Assembly (NCBI GenBank): GCA_041574955.1
Contig: JBFGNS010000113.1
Coordinates: forward strand, 1 to 14,321
DNA from: CALZJC01 sp041574955
GTDB taxonomy: Bacteria; Acidobacteriota; Thermoanaerobaculia; Multivoradales; JAHEKO01
Length of the DNA stretch: 14,321 nucleotides
Direction: 5' to 3'
The notes under the pieces were generated by a model. The model did no database searches, was not told the origin of the DNA, and saw only the letters and a program-made list of their open reading frames with translations. Below are positions 6,353-12,855 of the stretch, in pieces. The first letter of the stretch is position 1. Each line of letters opens with the position of its first letter. Made by a program: the position numbers and the translations under genes.

Positions 6353-7141
6353 TCACCGCTCGGCCGCCGGCGCCTGGCCGGCCGGGGCGGCGGCGGTGGG
6401 CGGCTCGGCCGCACCGGCGCCAGGTCTCACCTCCTCGACCGCCCGTTGGTCGATCCAGCGCCGCTGCAGCCAGCGCACCGCCAGCAGGTCGGCGATGCCG
6501 CGCCACAACCGGTTGTGGATGCCGTACTTGGACTCGCCGTGCAGCCGCTCGCGGTGCCCCACCGGCAGCTCGCGCACCCGCGCCCCGGCGAGCCGCAGCA
6601 GGGTCGGCAGGAACCGGTGCATGCCGTCGAACACCGGGATGTCGCGAGTGAAGCGGGCGCGCATCACGCGCAGCGAGCAGCCGACGTCGGTGATCGACTC
6701 GCGGGTCAGCCGGTTGCGCACCGCGTTGGCGATGCGGGAGGAGACGCGGCGCAGCCACGAGTCGTGGCGCCGCCGGCGCACGCCGCACACCACGTCGCAG
6801 CCGTCGAGCGCTTCGAGCAGCCGCGGCAGGTCGGCCGGGTCGTTCTGCAGGTCGGCGTCGAGGGTGGCGATCAGCTCGCCGCGGGCGAGCCGGAAGCCGG
6901 CGGCGAACGCTGCCGACTGGCCGCTGTTGCGCGCCAGCCGCAGCACCCTGAGCCGGCGGTCGGCGGCCGCCAGGCGGGCCAGCACCTCGGCGCTACGGTC
7001 GGTGCTGCCGTCGTCGACGAACAGCACCTCGTAGTCGTGCGGCTGGCCGGCGAGCGCCGCCGCGAGCTCGTCGGCGAGCTGCTCGAGGTTGTCCGCCTCG
7101 TTGTACAGCGGGATGACGATCGACAGACTGGGGGCGGGCAT
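6353..7141 (-). CDS. Family 2 glycosyltransferase, dolichyl/polyprenyl-phosphate sugar transferase-like
   Basis: The protein has 262 residues. The GT-A fold opens with SLSIVIPLYNEADNLEQL (5-22). The nucleotide-binding DDGS lies at 43-46 (FVDDGSTDRS). The metal-binding motif is LDADLQND, with D95 and D97. The acceptor-side motif R-L-HGESKYGIHNRL (199-211) is the GxS(K/R)Y signature of DPM1-like and undecaprenyl-phosphate sugar transferases. The protein ends in DLLAVRWLQRRW plus a low-complexity Ala/Pro tail. It lacks the two C-terminal transmembrane helices of ArnC/GtrB-type enzymes, so it is closer to soluble DPM1-like forms. It probably transfers a sugar from a nucleotide sugar to a lipid phosphate at the inner membrane. 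The ATG at 7141 has no Shine-Dalgarno site. It is the first gene of an apparent pair with the GH38 mannosidase, which makes mannose a plausible but unproven sugar. Confidence 0.9.
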   Translation of the reverse strand: MPAPSLSIVIPLYNEADNLEQLADELAAALAGQPHDYEVLFVDDGSTDRSAEVLARLAAADRRLRVLRLARNSGQSAAFAAGFRLARGELIATLDADLQNDPADLPRLLEALDGCDVVCGVRRRRHDSWLRRVSSRIANAVRNRLTRESITDVGCSLRVMRARFTRDIPVFDGMHRFLPTLLRLAGARVRELPVGHRERLHGESKYGIHNRLWRGIADLLAVRWLQRRWIDQRAVEEVRPGAGAAEPPTAAAPAGQAPAAER

Positions 7142-7160
7142 GAGGGGACCGGGATGCCGC

Positions 7161-7167
7161 TAGAATA
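7161..7167. promoter_or_regulatory. Candidate back-to-back -10 hexamers in the GT2/PagL divergent gap
   Basis: On the plus strand TAGAAT (7161-7166) matches TATAAT at five of six positions and would serve the PagL-like gene. On the minus strand TATTCT (7167-7162) matches four of six and would serve the glycosyltransferase. The AT-rich island stands out in very GC-rich DNA within a 74-base divergent gap. No convincing -35 boxes are seen. Confidence 0.3.
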
Positions 7168-7204
7168 CCCGAGTTCCGCGGCCGCCAGGCGCGCGCCGCC
7201 ACCG

Positions 7205-7211
7205 GGAGGAG
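7205..7211 (+). promoter_or_regulatory. Ribosome binding site of the PagL-like gene
   Basis: GGAGGAG ends four bases before the ATG at 7216 and supports this start and the signal peptide it gives. Confidence 0.75.
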
Positions 7212-7215
7212 AGCC

Positions 7216-7719
7216 ATGAGGAGAGGGAGACAGGCGGCCGCCGCCGGCGCCGTGAGCCTGAGCCTGATGCTGGCGGCGACCGCGGCCGCGGGCGCCGAGG
7301 GGCCCAGCCTGGCGCTCGCCGCGGGCCGGTACGACGTCGGCAAACGGAGCGGCGTCGCGGAGGCGGGCGTCGAGTACCGGCTGGCGTCGCGCGCCTACGA
7401 TCTGGTGCCGGTGGCGGGTGTGGCTGGGAACGGGGACGGCGCCTTCTGGGCCTACGGCGGCCTGCAGCGGCCGTTCCGCCTCGGCACCCGCTGGCGGCTG
7501 ACACCCGGCTTCGCGGTGGCGCTCTACGAGGCCGGCAGCGACGGCAAGGACCTGGGCGGGGTGGTCGAGTTCCGCTCGAGCCTGGCGCTCGGCTACCGCT
7601 TCGCCGGTGGCTCGACCCTCGGCCTCACCGCCCACCACCTGTCCAACGCCGGCCTCTACGCAGACAACCCGGGCAGCAACTCGGTCGTCGTCACCTGGTC
7701 GTTTCCCTTCTCTCCCTGA
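7216..7719 (+). CDS. PagL-family lipid A 3-O-deacylase-like outer-membrane protein (acyloxyacyl hydrolase family)
   Basis: This 167-residue precursor has a signal peptide of about 1-27 (MRRGRQ, hydrophobic core, AAAGA). The rest alternates in the manner of an eight-strand outer-membrane barrel and ends in an aromatic strand (VVVTWSFPF). The family signature HHLSNAGLYADNPGSN lies at 140-155. It aligns with the PagL catalytic His-x-Ser as H141 and S143, next to the conserved N144. The residue that aligns with the catalytic Glu of Pseudomonas PagL is N155, not Glu; other acyloxyacyl hydrolase-type homologues may share this, so activity is uncertain. PagL removes the 3-O acyl chain of lipid A in the outer membrane. 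The gene is divergent from the GT2/GH38 pair and ends 17 bases from the end of the converging RfbF gene. Confidence 0.8.
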   Translation: MRRGRQAAAAGAVSLSLMLAATAAAGAEGPSLALAAGRYDVGKRSGVAEAGVEYRLASRAYDLVPVAGVAGNGDGAFWAYGGLQRPFRLGTRWRLTPGFAVALYEAGSDGKDLGGVVEFRSSLALGYRFAGGSTLGLTAHHLSNAGLYADNPGSNSVVVTWSFPFSP

Positions 7720-7736
7720 TCGGGCTCGCCGGCTCC

Positions 7737-8519
7737 CTACTCCTCCCACACCTTCCACGGCGGGTCGCCCTCGCGCCACAGCGCGTTGAGGTGCATGTAG
7801 TCGCGGTAGGTGTCCATCGAGTCCCAGTGGTCCTCGTGCAGGTAGACGGCCAGCTCGCCGTCGCGCGCCAGCCGCTGCAGCGGCTCGGCCTCGAGGAACA
7901 GACCCGGGTCGTCATCGAGGTAGTCGAACACCTGGCGCTGGAAGACGAAGAAGCCGCCGTTGACCACGCCCTCGGCCACCGTCGGCTTCTCGTTGAACTC
8001 CACCGCCCGGCCGTCGCGCACCGTCATCTCGCCGTAGCGTGAGGTGGGGTGGATGCCTGTCACGGTGGCGATGCGGCCGGCCTCGAAGTGCCGCTCGAGC
8101 AGCCGGTCGAGGTCGATGCGTGCCACCGCGTCGCCGTAGGTGAACAGGAAGGTGTCGGCGTCGATGTAGTCGCGCACCCGCCACAGGCGGGCCCCGGTGC
8201 CGGTCTCGGCGCCGGTCTCGGCGCAGGTGACCTGCCACGCCTCCGAGCCCACGCGGTTGTGCCACACCGGATCGGCGGTGCCGTCCATCGAGATGGTGAA
8301 GTCGCGCATCATCTCGTGGTAGCGCAGGAAGTACTGCTTGATCGCCCAGCCCTTGTAGCCCAGGCAGAGCACGAACCGCTCGAGGCCGTAGTGGCCGTAG
8401 ATCTTCATGATGTGCCACAGGATCGGTTTGCCGCCGATCTCGACCATCGGCTTCGGCCGGTACTCGGTCTCCTCGCGCAGCCGCGTGCCCTGGCCGCCGC
8501 ACAGGATCACCACCGGCAT
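7737..8519 (-). CDS. rfbF: Glucose-1-phosphate cytidylyltransferase
   Basis: This 260-residue protein makes CDP-glucose from CTP and glucose 1-phosphate, the first step to CDP-3,6-dideoxyhexoses of O-antigens and other surface glycans. The nucleotidyltransferase opening VVILCGGQGTRLREETEYRP leads into KPMVEIGGKPILWHIMKIYG (24-43), which is diagnostic of RfbF. Further matches are LGYKGWAIKQYF (53-64), ETGTGARLWRVRDYI (105-119), the metal-site FTYGDAV with D130, NEKPTVAEGVVNGGFFVF (176-193) and HWDSMDTYRD (231-240). The start at 8519 is chosen because AAGGA sits four bases upstream (8528-8524) and the length equals that of known RfbF; an ATG at 8549 adds ten residues and has no such site. The CDP-glucose 4,6-dehydratase and later genes that normally follow it are absent here. 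Confidence 0.95.
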   Translation of the reverse strand: MPVVILCGGQGTRLREETEYRPKPMVEIGGKPILWHIMKIYGHYGLERFVLCLGYKGWAIKQYFLRYHEMMRDFTISMDGTADPVWHNRVGSEAWQVTCAETGAETGTGARLWRVRDYIDADTFLFTYGDAVARIDLDRLLERHFEAGRIATVTGIHPTSRYGEMTVRDGRAVEFNEKPTVAEGVVNGGFFVFQRQVFDYLDDDPGLFLEAEPLQRLARDGELAVYLHEDHWDSMDTYRDYMHLNALWREGDPPWKVWEE

Positions 8520-8523
8520 CCGT

Positions 8524-8528
8524 TCCTT
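8524..8528 (-). promoter_or_regulatory. rfbF: Ribosome binding site that decides the RfbF start
   Basis: Read on the minus strand this is AAGGA, four bases before the ATG at 8519. The alternative ATG at 8549 has only pyrimidine-rich sequence upstream. Confidence 0.55.
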
Positions 8529-8636
8529 GGAGGGGCGCTCGCTGGGCATGGGAAAGGCCGGCGGGCGAAGCGGGCCGCCAGCCGGCGCGAAAAACTGTAG
8601 CACGGGGGGGAGGGGGCTCGAGGGTCTGGGGGCTTC

Positions 8637-8686
8637 GGCCCGGTGCGCTGGCCGGTCGGGGACCCGGGGCTGCGCTCCAAAGGCGA
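8637..8686. repeat. Dispersed intergenic repeat, copy A
   Basis: Bases 8637-8686 resemble 14275-14321 at the far end of the window. Shared blocks include GGCCCGGT, CGCT-GGCCGG, CCCGGG, CTGCGCTCCAA and a final GA-CGA/GGCGA, with a few one-base gaps. Both copies are intergenic and in the same orientation. Copy A overlaps the left arm of the large stem-loop at 8642-8729. Confidence 0.5.
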
Positions 8687-8729
8687 GGGTGATGTCGCTC
8701 CGCCCCGAGCCCCGACCGGCGGGCGCACC
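8642..8729. repeat. Long imperfect inverted repeat / nested stem-loop in the rfbF divergent gap
   Basis: Bases 8642-8661 pair with 8710-8729. Seven pairs (GGTGCGC with GCGCACC) are followed by a two-base step (one T-G wobble, one mismatch) and eleven perfect pairs (GCCGGTCGGGG with CCCCGACCGGC). Inside, after a short internal loop, 8665-8670 (CGGGGC) pairs with 8702-8707 (GCCCCG). A smaller inner helix GGCGA/TCGCT closes a loop around GGGTGATG. Eighteen Watson-Crick pairs out of twenty in the outer arms is well beyond what I expect by chance, even at this GC level. It could be a structured RNA leader, a small RNA, or a palindromic mobile repeat. No T-run follows, so it is not a standard terminator. 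Confidence 0.5.
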
Positions 8730-8750
8730 CTCCGCTGGTGGCCTCGGGGC

Positions 8751-8776
8751 CCTCCTCGCTTCGAAGGGAGTGGAGG
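8751..8776. repeat. Second hairpin in the rfbF divergent gap
   Basis: CCTC (8751-8754) pairs with GAGG (8773-8776), CTC (8755-8757) with GAG (8768-8770), and CTT with AAG around a tight CG tip at 8762-8763. It lies about 20 bases after the large stem-loop. Confidence 0.35.
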
Positions 8777-8787
8777 TGGCGAGCCGC

Positions 8788-8807
8788 CGGTGCCTGGAGC
8801 GGCACCG
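8788..8807. repeat. Third hairpin in the rfbF divergent gap
   Basis: CGGTGCC (8788-8794) pairs perfectly with GGCACCG (8801-8807) around a six-base loop. It lies 58 bases before the lipoprotein ATG. Apart from these hairpins and the repeat, I see no gene in 8520-8865. Confidence 0.4.
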
Positions 8808-8851
8808 CGGGGCCCTGGGCCTTCGAGCCCTGAAGCGGGCCTCCTGATCCT

Positions 8852-8857
8852 CTACAC
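8852..8857 (+). promoter_or_regulatory. Candidate -10 box giving a near-leaderless transcript of the lipoprotein gene
   Basis: TACACT matches TATAAT at four of six positions and ends eight bases before the ATG at 8866. The bases between (GCGCCCC) hold no Shine-Dalgarno site. A start of transcription about seven bases downstream would fall at or next to the ATG. There is no clear -35 box. Confidence 0.3.
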
Positions 8858-8865
8858 TGCGCCCC

Positions 8866-11376
8866 ATGGACCGGTTCTCGCCTCTCGCCCGCTCGTTGCC
8901 GCGCCTCGCCCTGGCGGCGGCCGGCGCCCTGGCGGCGTGCGGCGGCGGTCCGGCGGCGGCGCCCGGCGAGGCGGCTCCCGAGGCGGCGCCGCCGGTCGAC
9001 GGGGTCGCCGGCGAGGCGGCGGCAGCGCCCGCCCTGGGCGAGGGGTTCGTGGTCTGGGAGTCCAACCGCGGCGGCGACTGGCGGATCTGGCGGCGGGATC
9101 TGGACGGCTCCGAGCCGCGCCGGCTCACCCCCGACGAGCCCGGCCGCAGCCACTGCTGCCCGCACATCGCGCCCGACGGCCGCCGGCTGGTCTACCTGTC
9201 GGCGCCCGGCCGGCAGCGCGACTACCCGGCGGGCGGCCTGGTGGGGGAGCTGCGGCTGATCGGCACCGACGGCGAAGGCCAGCGGACGCTCGCCGGCCGG
9301 GCGCGCAACTACTTCGAGAACCGGGCCGCCGTCTGGCGGGACTCCGGCCGGCTGATCCACATCGACGGCGACGGCGCCACGGTGGAGCTCGACGTCGACG
9401 GCGGCGCCAGCCGGCGGCTGGCCGCGCCGATGGGTGGCGCGGGTGCCGACGCCGGTTGGCTGATCGACGCCAGCCTGTCGTGGGCCACCAGCGGCAGCCC
9501 GACCTTCTCGCCCTACGACCGCCGCCGCGGCGCGATCGCGGCCCGCCAGCAGTTCGGCGGCTGCCAGCCGTACTTCTCACAGGACGGCCGCTGGGGTTAC
9601 TGGACCGCCGGCGCCGGCGGCCCGATGAACCGCGTCGAGCTGGCCAGCCGCAGCGTCGGCCGCATCCTCGACAAGAACGACGCTCGCGTTGCGGGCGGCT
9701 GGGGCTACGCCTACTTCCCGATGCTGTCGCGCGACGGCCGGCTGTTCGCCTGGGCGGCGTCGCGCGGCGAGCACGACCACTTCCGCTCCGACTACGAGGT
9801 GTTCGTGGCCGAGGCCGACCCCGACACGCTGGAGCTCACCGGGTCGCCTTTGCGCGTCACCCACCACCGGGCGACCGACCGCTTCCCCGACGCCTGGCAG
9901 CCGCCGCTGGCGCTAGGCAGGCGCAGCGGCGAAGCGCCACTCACCACCACCTTCAACGCCCCCGGCGGCGGCGACTGGCAGTGGCGGCTGGCAGAGGAAG
10001 CGGCGCCACCCGGACCCTCCGCCGAGCGCACCTGGAGCGCGCCCGGCCGGTACCCGGTGACCGCCAGCCGCGACGGCGAGACGTTGCGCGGCCTGGTGGT
10101 GGTGCGCTCGCCGGCGCCGCCACGGGTGGTGTCGGCCGAGACGCGGGCCGGCGGCGAGCAGGTGGTGGTGCGGTTCGACGAGCCGATCGCGGCCGACGGC
10201 GCCGAGCTGTCGCTGGCCTCGGGCCGGCCGATCGCCGGCTGGCAGCCGGCCGCCGACGGCCTCGGCATCGTGGTGCGGCTGGCGGAGCCGCTGACCGGCG
10301 GCGACCGGCTGCGGCTGGCCGGCATCCGCGACCGTGCCCAGCGTCCCAACCCGATGCCTTCGGCCACCGTGGAGCTCGAGCCGCCGGCCTGGCCGGCGCG
10401 GCGGGATGGCCTGGTCTTCCTGTGGCAGACCGCGGACGCCGCCAACCTGGTGCACGACCCGGCGATCGGCGCCGACCGCGCCTACACCCTGACAGCCACC
10501 GGTGAGGCCCGTCTCGACGCCGACTTCGCGATGCTGCCGGCGGGCGGCAGCTTCCGGCTCGAGGAGGCCGAGGCGGCGCCGCTGGTGGCCGCCATCCAGG
10601 CCACCAACGAGCTGACGATCGAGGCCACCGTGACGCCGCTCGGCGGCGACGGCGTGGTGGTGGCCGCCGCCAGCCACCGCGGCTACGCGTTTCTGCTCAA
10701 GCAGCAGGGTGAGCGACTGGTTCTCGGGCTGCGCACCGGCCCGCGCTGGGCGTACGCCGAGGCCCCCCTGGTCGAGCTGCCGCCGCGCCGGCCGAGCCAC
10801 CTGGTGGTGAGCTACGAGCCAGGGCGGCTGACGGTGTGGGTCGACGGCGAGCAGCGGCTGTCGAGCGAGGCGATCCAGAACGACTTCTTCCACTGGCGGG
10901 CGGCGCCGCTGGTGTTCGGCGACGGCGGCTGGAGCGGCCGGATCGAAGGGGTGGCGATCTACAACCGGGTGCTGCCCGCCGAGGCGGTGGCCGAGCACCA
11001 CCGGCTGTACCGGCGGCTCACCGAGGCGCGCCGGCCGGTGCCCCGCAGCCGGGTGGTGGCGCGGCTGCTGGCGCGCTCGGCGCCGCCGACGCTCGAGCAG
11101 ATCTCGCCTTACCGTGAGGCGCTGGTGACCGCCCGCTACGCGGTCGAGGAGACGCTCGCCGGCTCGCCGCTCGGCGGCGAGCTCAAGGTCGCCCAGTGGG
11201 CGCTGCTCGACGGCCGCCGGCTGGCGCTCGACCAGGCGCCGGTGGGTAGCCGCCACCGGCTGACTCTCGAGCCGTTCGCCCGCCAACCCCAACTCGAGTC
11301 GGTCTACCAGGCCGACGGCCTGCCGCCCGCCGCCGGCGAGCTGCAGTACCTGGTGGAGGCCGAGCCGCTCGATTGA
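8866..11376 (+). CDS. Large multidomain lipoprotein: beta-propeller, Ig-like domains and LamG-type lectin-like domain
   Basis: The protein has 836 residues. A lipoprotein signal ends in LAAC with C25, followed by a low-complexity Ala/Pro/Gly linker to about 57. Residues 58-345 hold TolB/WD40-like propeller blades, each with a P-x-x-S/A-x-DGR turn: CPHIAPDGRRLVYLS (98-112), CQPYFSQDGRWGYWT (233-247) and FPMLSRDGRLFAWA (284-297). Residues 355-414 look like a PKD-type domain (TTFNAPGGGDWQWRL to GRYPVTASRDG). Residues 418-503 look like a bacterial Ig-like domain (VRFDEPIAADG, then RLRLAGIRDRA). Residues 513-712 form a LamG/concanavalin-A-like domain (LTIEATVTPL, LTVWVDGEQRL, RIEGVAIYNRVLPAEAV). 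A C-terminal module of about 110 residues is unrecognised. No catalytic site is seen; the domains suggest glycan or protein binding at the envelope. It lies 20 bases before the AlgI-like gene, so it is likely in that operon. Confidence 0.85.
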   Translation: MDRFSPLARSLPRLALAAAGALAACGGGPAAAPGEAAPEAAPPVDGVAGEAAAAPALGEGFVVWESNRGGDWRIWRRDLDGSEPRRLTPDEPGRSHCCPHIAPDGRRLVYLSAPGRQRDYPAGGLVGELRLIGTDGEGQRTLAGRARNYFENRAAVWRDSGRLIHIDGDGATVELDVDGGASRRLAAPMGGAGADAGWLIDASLSWATSGSPTFSPYDRRRGAIAARQQFGGCQPYFSQDGRWGYWTAGAGGPMNRVELASRSVGRILDKNDARVAGGWGYAYFPMLSRDGRLFAWAASRGEHDHFRSDYEVFVAEADPDTLELTGSPLRVTHHRATDRFPDAWQPPLALGRRSGEAPLTTTFNAPGGGDWQWRLAEEAAPPGPSAERTWSAPGRYPVTASRDGETLRGLVVVRSPAPPRVVSAETRAGGEQVVVRFDEPIAADGAELSLASGRPIAGWQPAADGLGIVVRLAEPLTGGDRLRLAGIRDRAQRPNPMPSATVELEPPAWPARRDGLVFLWQTADAANLVHDPAIGADRAYTLTATGEARLDADFAMLPAGGSFRLEEAEAAPLVAAIQATNELTIEATVTPLGGDGVVVAAASHRGYAFLLKQQGERLVLGLRTGPRWAYAEAPLVELPPRRPSHLVVSYEPGRLTVWVDGEQRLSSEAIQNDFFHWRAAPLVFGDGGWSGRIEGVAIYNRVLPAEAVAEHHRLYRRLTEARRPVPRSRVVARLLARSAPPTLEQISPYREALVTARYAVEETLAGSPLGGELKVAQWALLDGRRLALDQAPVGSRHRLTLEPFARQPQLESVYQADGLPPAAGELQYLVEAEPLD

Positions 11377-11396
11377 GCCGGCGCCGGGCGGCCTGA

Positions 11397-12854
11397 ATGG
11401 TCTTCAGCTCGCACGTTTTCGTCTTCTGGTTCCTGCCGGCGGCGCTGGCGGTCTACTACCTGCTGCCGCGCCGCGGCCGTCACCTGGGGCTGACGGTGGC
11501 GAGCTACCTGTTCTACGGCTGGACCAACCCGCTGTTCATGCCGTTGATGCTCAGCTCGACGGTGATCGACTACTTCTGCGGCCTGGCGATGGCGGGGCGG
11601 CTCGGGCGGCGGTGGCGCGAGCCGATCGAGCCGCTGCCGGCCGGCGGGCCGCGCAGCCGCGGGCAGCGGCTGGCGGTGACGGTGTCGATCGTCGCCAACC
11701 TGTCGCTGCTCGGCTTCTTCAAGTACTTCAACTTCGGCGTCGACAGCTACAACGCGCTGGTGGCGACGCTCGGTCTGGACGCGGCGCGGTTCGACACGCT
11801 GCTGCGGGTTGCGCTGCCGCTCGGCATCAGCTTCTACACCTTCCAGTCGATGAGCTACTCGATCGACGTCTACCGCGGCGAGACGCGCGCGCTCAGCAGC
11901 TTCGTCGACTTCGCCTGCTACGTGTCGCTGTTTCCGCAGCTGGTGGCGGGTCCGATCATCCGTTTCTCGGAGATCGCCGACCAGCTCCGCGGCCGCACCC
12001 ACACGCTCGAGAAGTTCGCGCGCGGCGCCGCCTTCTTCAGCCTCGGCATGGCCAAGAAGGTGCTGCTCGCCAACCCGTGCGGCAAGGTGGCCGACAGCCT
12101 GTTCGACGCCGGCTCGGTGCTGCCGCTCGACGCCTGGTACGGCGTTCTGGCCTACGCCTTCCAGATCTACTTCGACTTCTCGGGCTACTCCGACATGGCC
12201 ATCGGCCTGGGGCTGATGCTGGGCTTCGTCTTTCCCAAGAACTTCGACTCGCCCTACCGCGCGACTTCGATCACCGACTTCTGGCGGCGCTGGCACATTT
12301 CGCTGTCGAGCTGGCTGCGCGACTACCTCTACATCCCGCTCGGCGGCAGCCGCCGCGGCCGGCGGCGAACCTACGTCAACCTGGCGCTGGTGATGCTGCT
12401 CGGCGGGCTGTGGCACGGCGCCGCCTGGAACTTCGTCGCCTGGGGGGGCCTGCACGGCCTGCTGCTGGCTGCCGAGCGGGCGCGCGGCAAGCGCGGCCTG
12501 TTCGCGGCCCTGCCGCGGCCGCTGGCGACGGCGGGCACCTTCCTGCTGGTGCTGGTGGCGTGGGTGCCCTTCCGCGCCGCCGGTCTGGGCGAGGCCGGGC
12601 GCTACCTGGGCTCGATGCTGGGGCTGGGCACGGCGCAGCCGGGGGCGTGGCTCGTGGGTGGCATCGTCTACCAGCCGTACTACCTGATCACCATGGCGGT
12701 GGCGGCGGTGGTGGTGTGGGTGGCACCCCAGACCTGGGACTGGACGCGCTCGCTGCCGGCATGGAAGGCGGCGGCCTGCGCCTTGCTGCTGTGGACCGCC
12801 CTGGCCGCCCTCACCACCCAGGCCTACAACCCGTTCATCTACTTCATCTTCTGA
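11397..12854 (+). CDS. MBOAT-family membrane O-acyltransferase, AlgI-like
   Basis: This 485-residue protein spans the inner membrane many times. It opens with MVFSSHVFVFWFLPAALAVYY, the usual AlgI/PatA/DltB-type first helix. Diagnostic segments are FFKYFNF (107-113), LPLGISFYTFQSMSYSIDVYRG (140-161), FPQLVAGPIIRFSEI (179-193), FDFSGYSDMAIGLGLMLG (259-276) and NFDSPY..SITDFWRRWHISLSSWLRDYLYIPLGG (282-317). The two conserved His residues are H300 (RRWHIS) and H340 (GLWHG), the latter being the likely catalytic one. The enzyme should pass acetyl groups from a cytoplasmic donor across the membrane for O-acetylation of an exported polysaccharide. The start has no strong Shine-Dalgarno site. One base separates its stop from the AlgJ-like ATG, so the two are surely co-translated partners. 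The gene symbol is left blank because the polysaccharide is unknown and need not be alginate. Confidence 0.95.
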   Translation: MVFSSHVFVFWFLPAALAVYYLLPRRGRHLGLTVASYLFYGWTNPLFMPLMLSSTVIDYFCGLAMAGRLGRRWREPIEPLPAGGPRSRGQRLAVTVSIVANLSLLGFFKYFNFGVDSYNALVATLGLDAARFDTLLRVALPLGISFYTFQSMSYSIDVYRGETRALSSFVDFACYVSLFPQLVAGPIIRFSEIADQLRGRTHTLEKFARGAAFFSLGMAKKVLLANPCGKVADSLFDAGSVLPLDAWYGVLAYAFQIYFDFSGYSDMAIGLGLMLGFVFPKNFDSPYRATSITDFWRRWHISLSSWLRDYLYIPLGGSRRGRRRTYVNLALVMLLGGLWHGAAWNFVAWGGLHGLLLAAERARGKRGLFAALPRPLATAGTFLLVLVAWVPFRAAGLGEAGRYLGSMLGLGTAQPGAWLVGGIVYQPYYLITMAVAAVVVWVAPQTWDWTRSLPAWKAAACALLLWTALAALTTQAYNPFIYFIF

Positions 12855-12855
12855 C

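Noticed and set aside
6340..6414. Upstream ATG adding 25 residues to the GH38 protein
   Set aside because: The extension is a Pro/Arg low-complexity run that would overlap the end of the glycosyltransferase by 62 bases. The ATG at 6339 gives a normal family start.
8198..8225. Short Thr-Gly direct repeat in RfbF (ETGAETGTG) as an insertion
   Set aside because: The family normally has a similar D-T-G-x-E-T-x-T-G-G-R-L segment here, so it is ordinary.
8520..9167. N-terminal extension of RfbF to the long open frame (476 codons)
   Set aside because: RfbF proteins start at the nucleotide-binding loop. The extension crosses the structured region and the lipoprotein gene on the other strand and has no domain. 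A Shine-Dalgarno site supports 8519.
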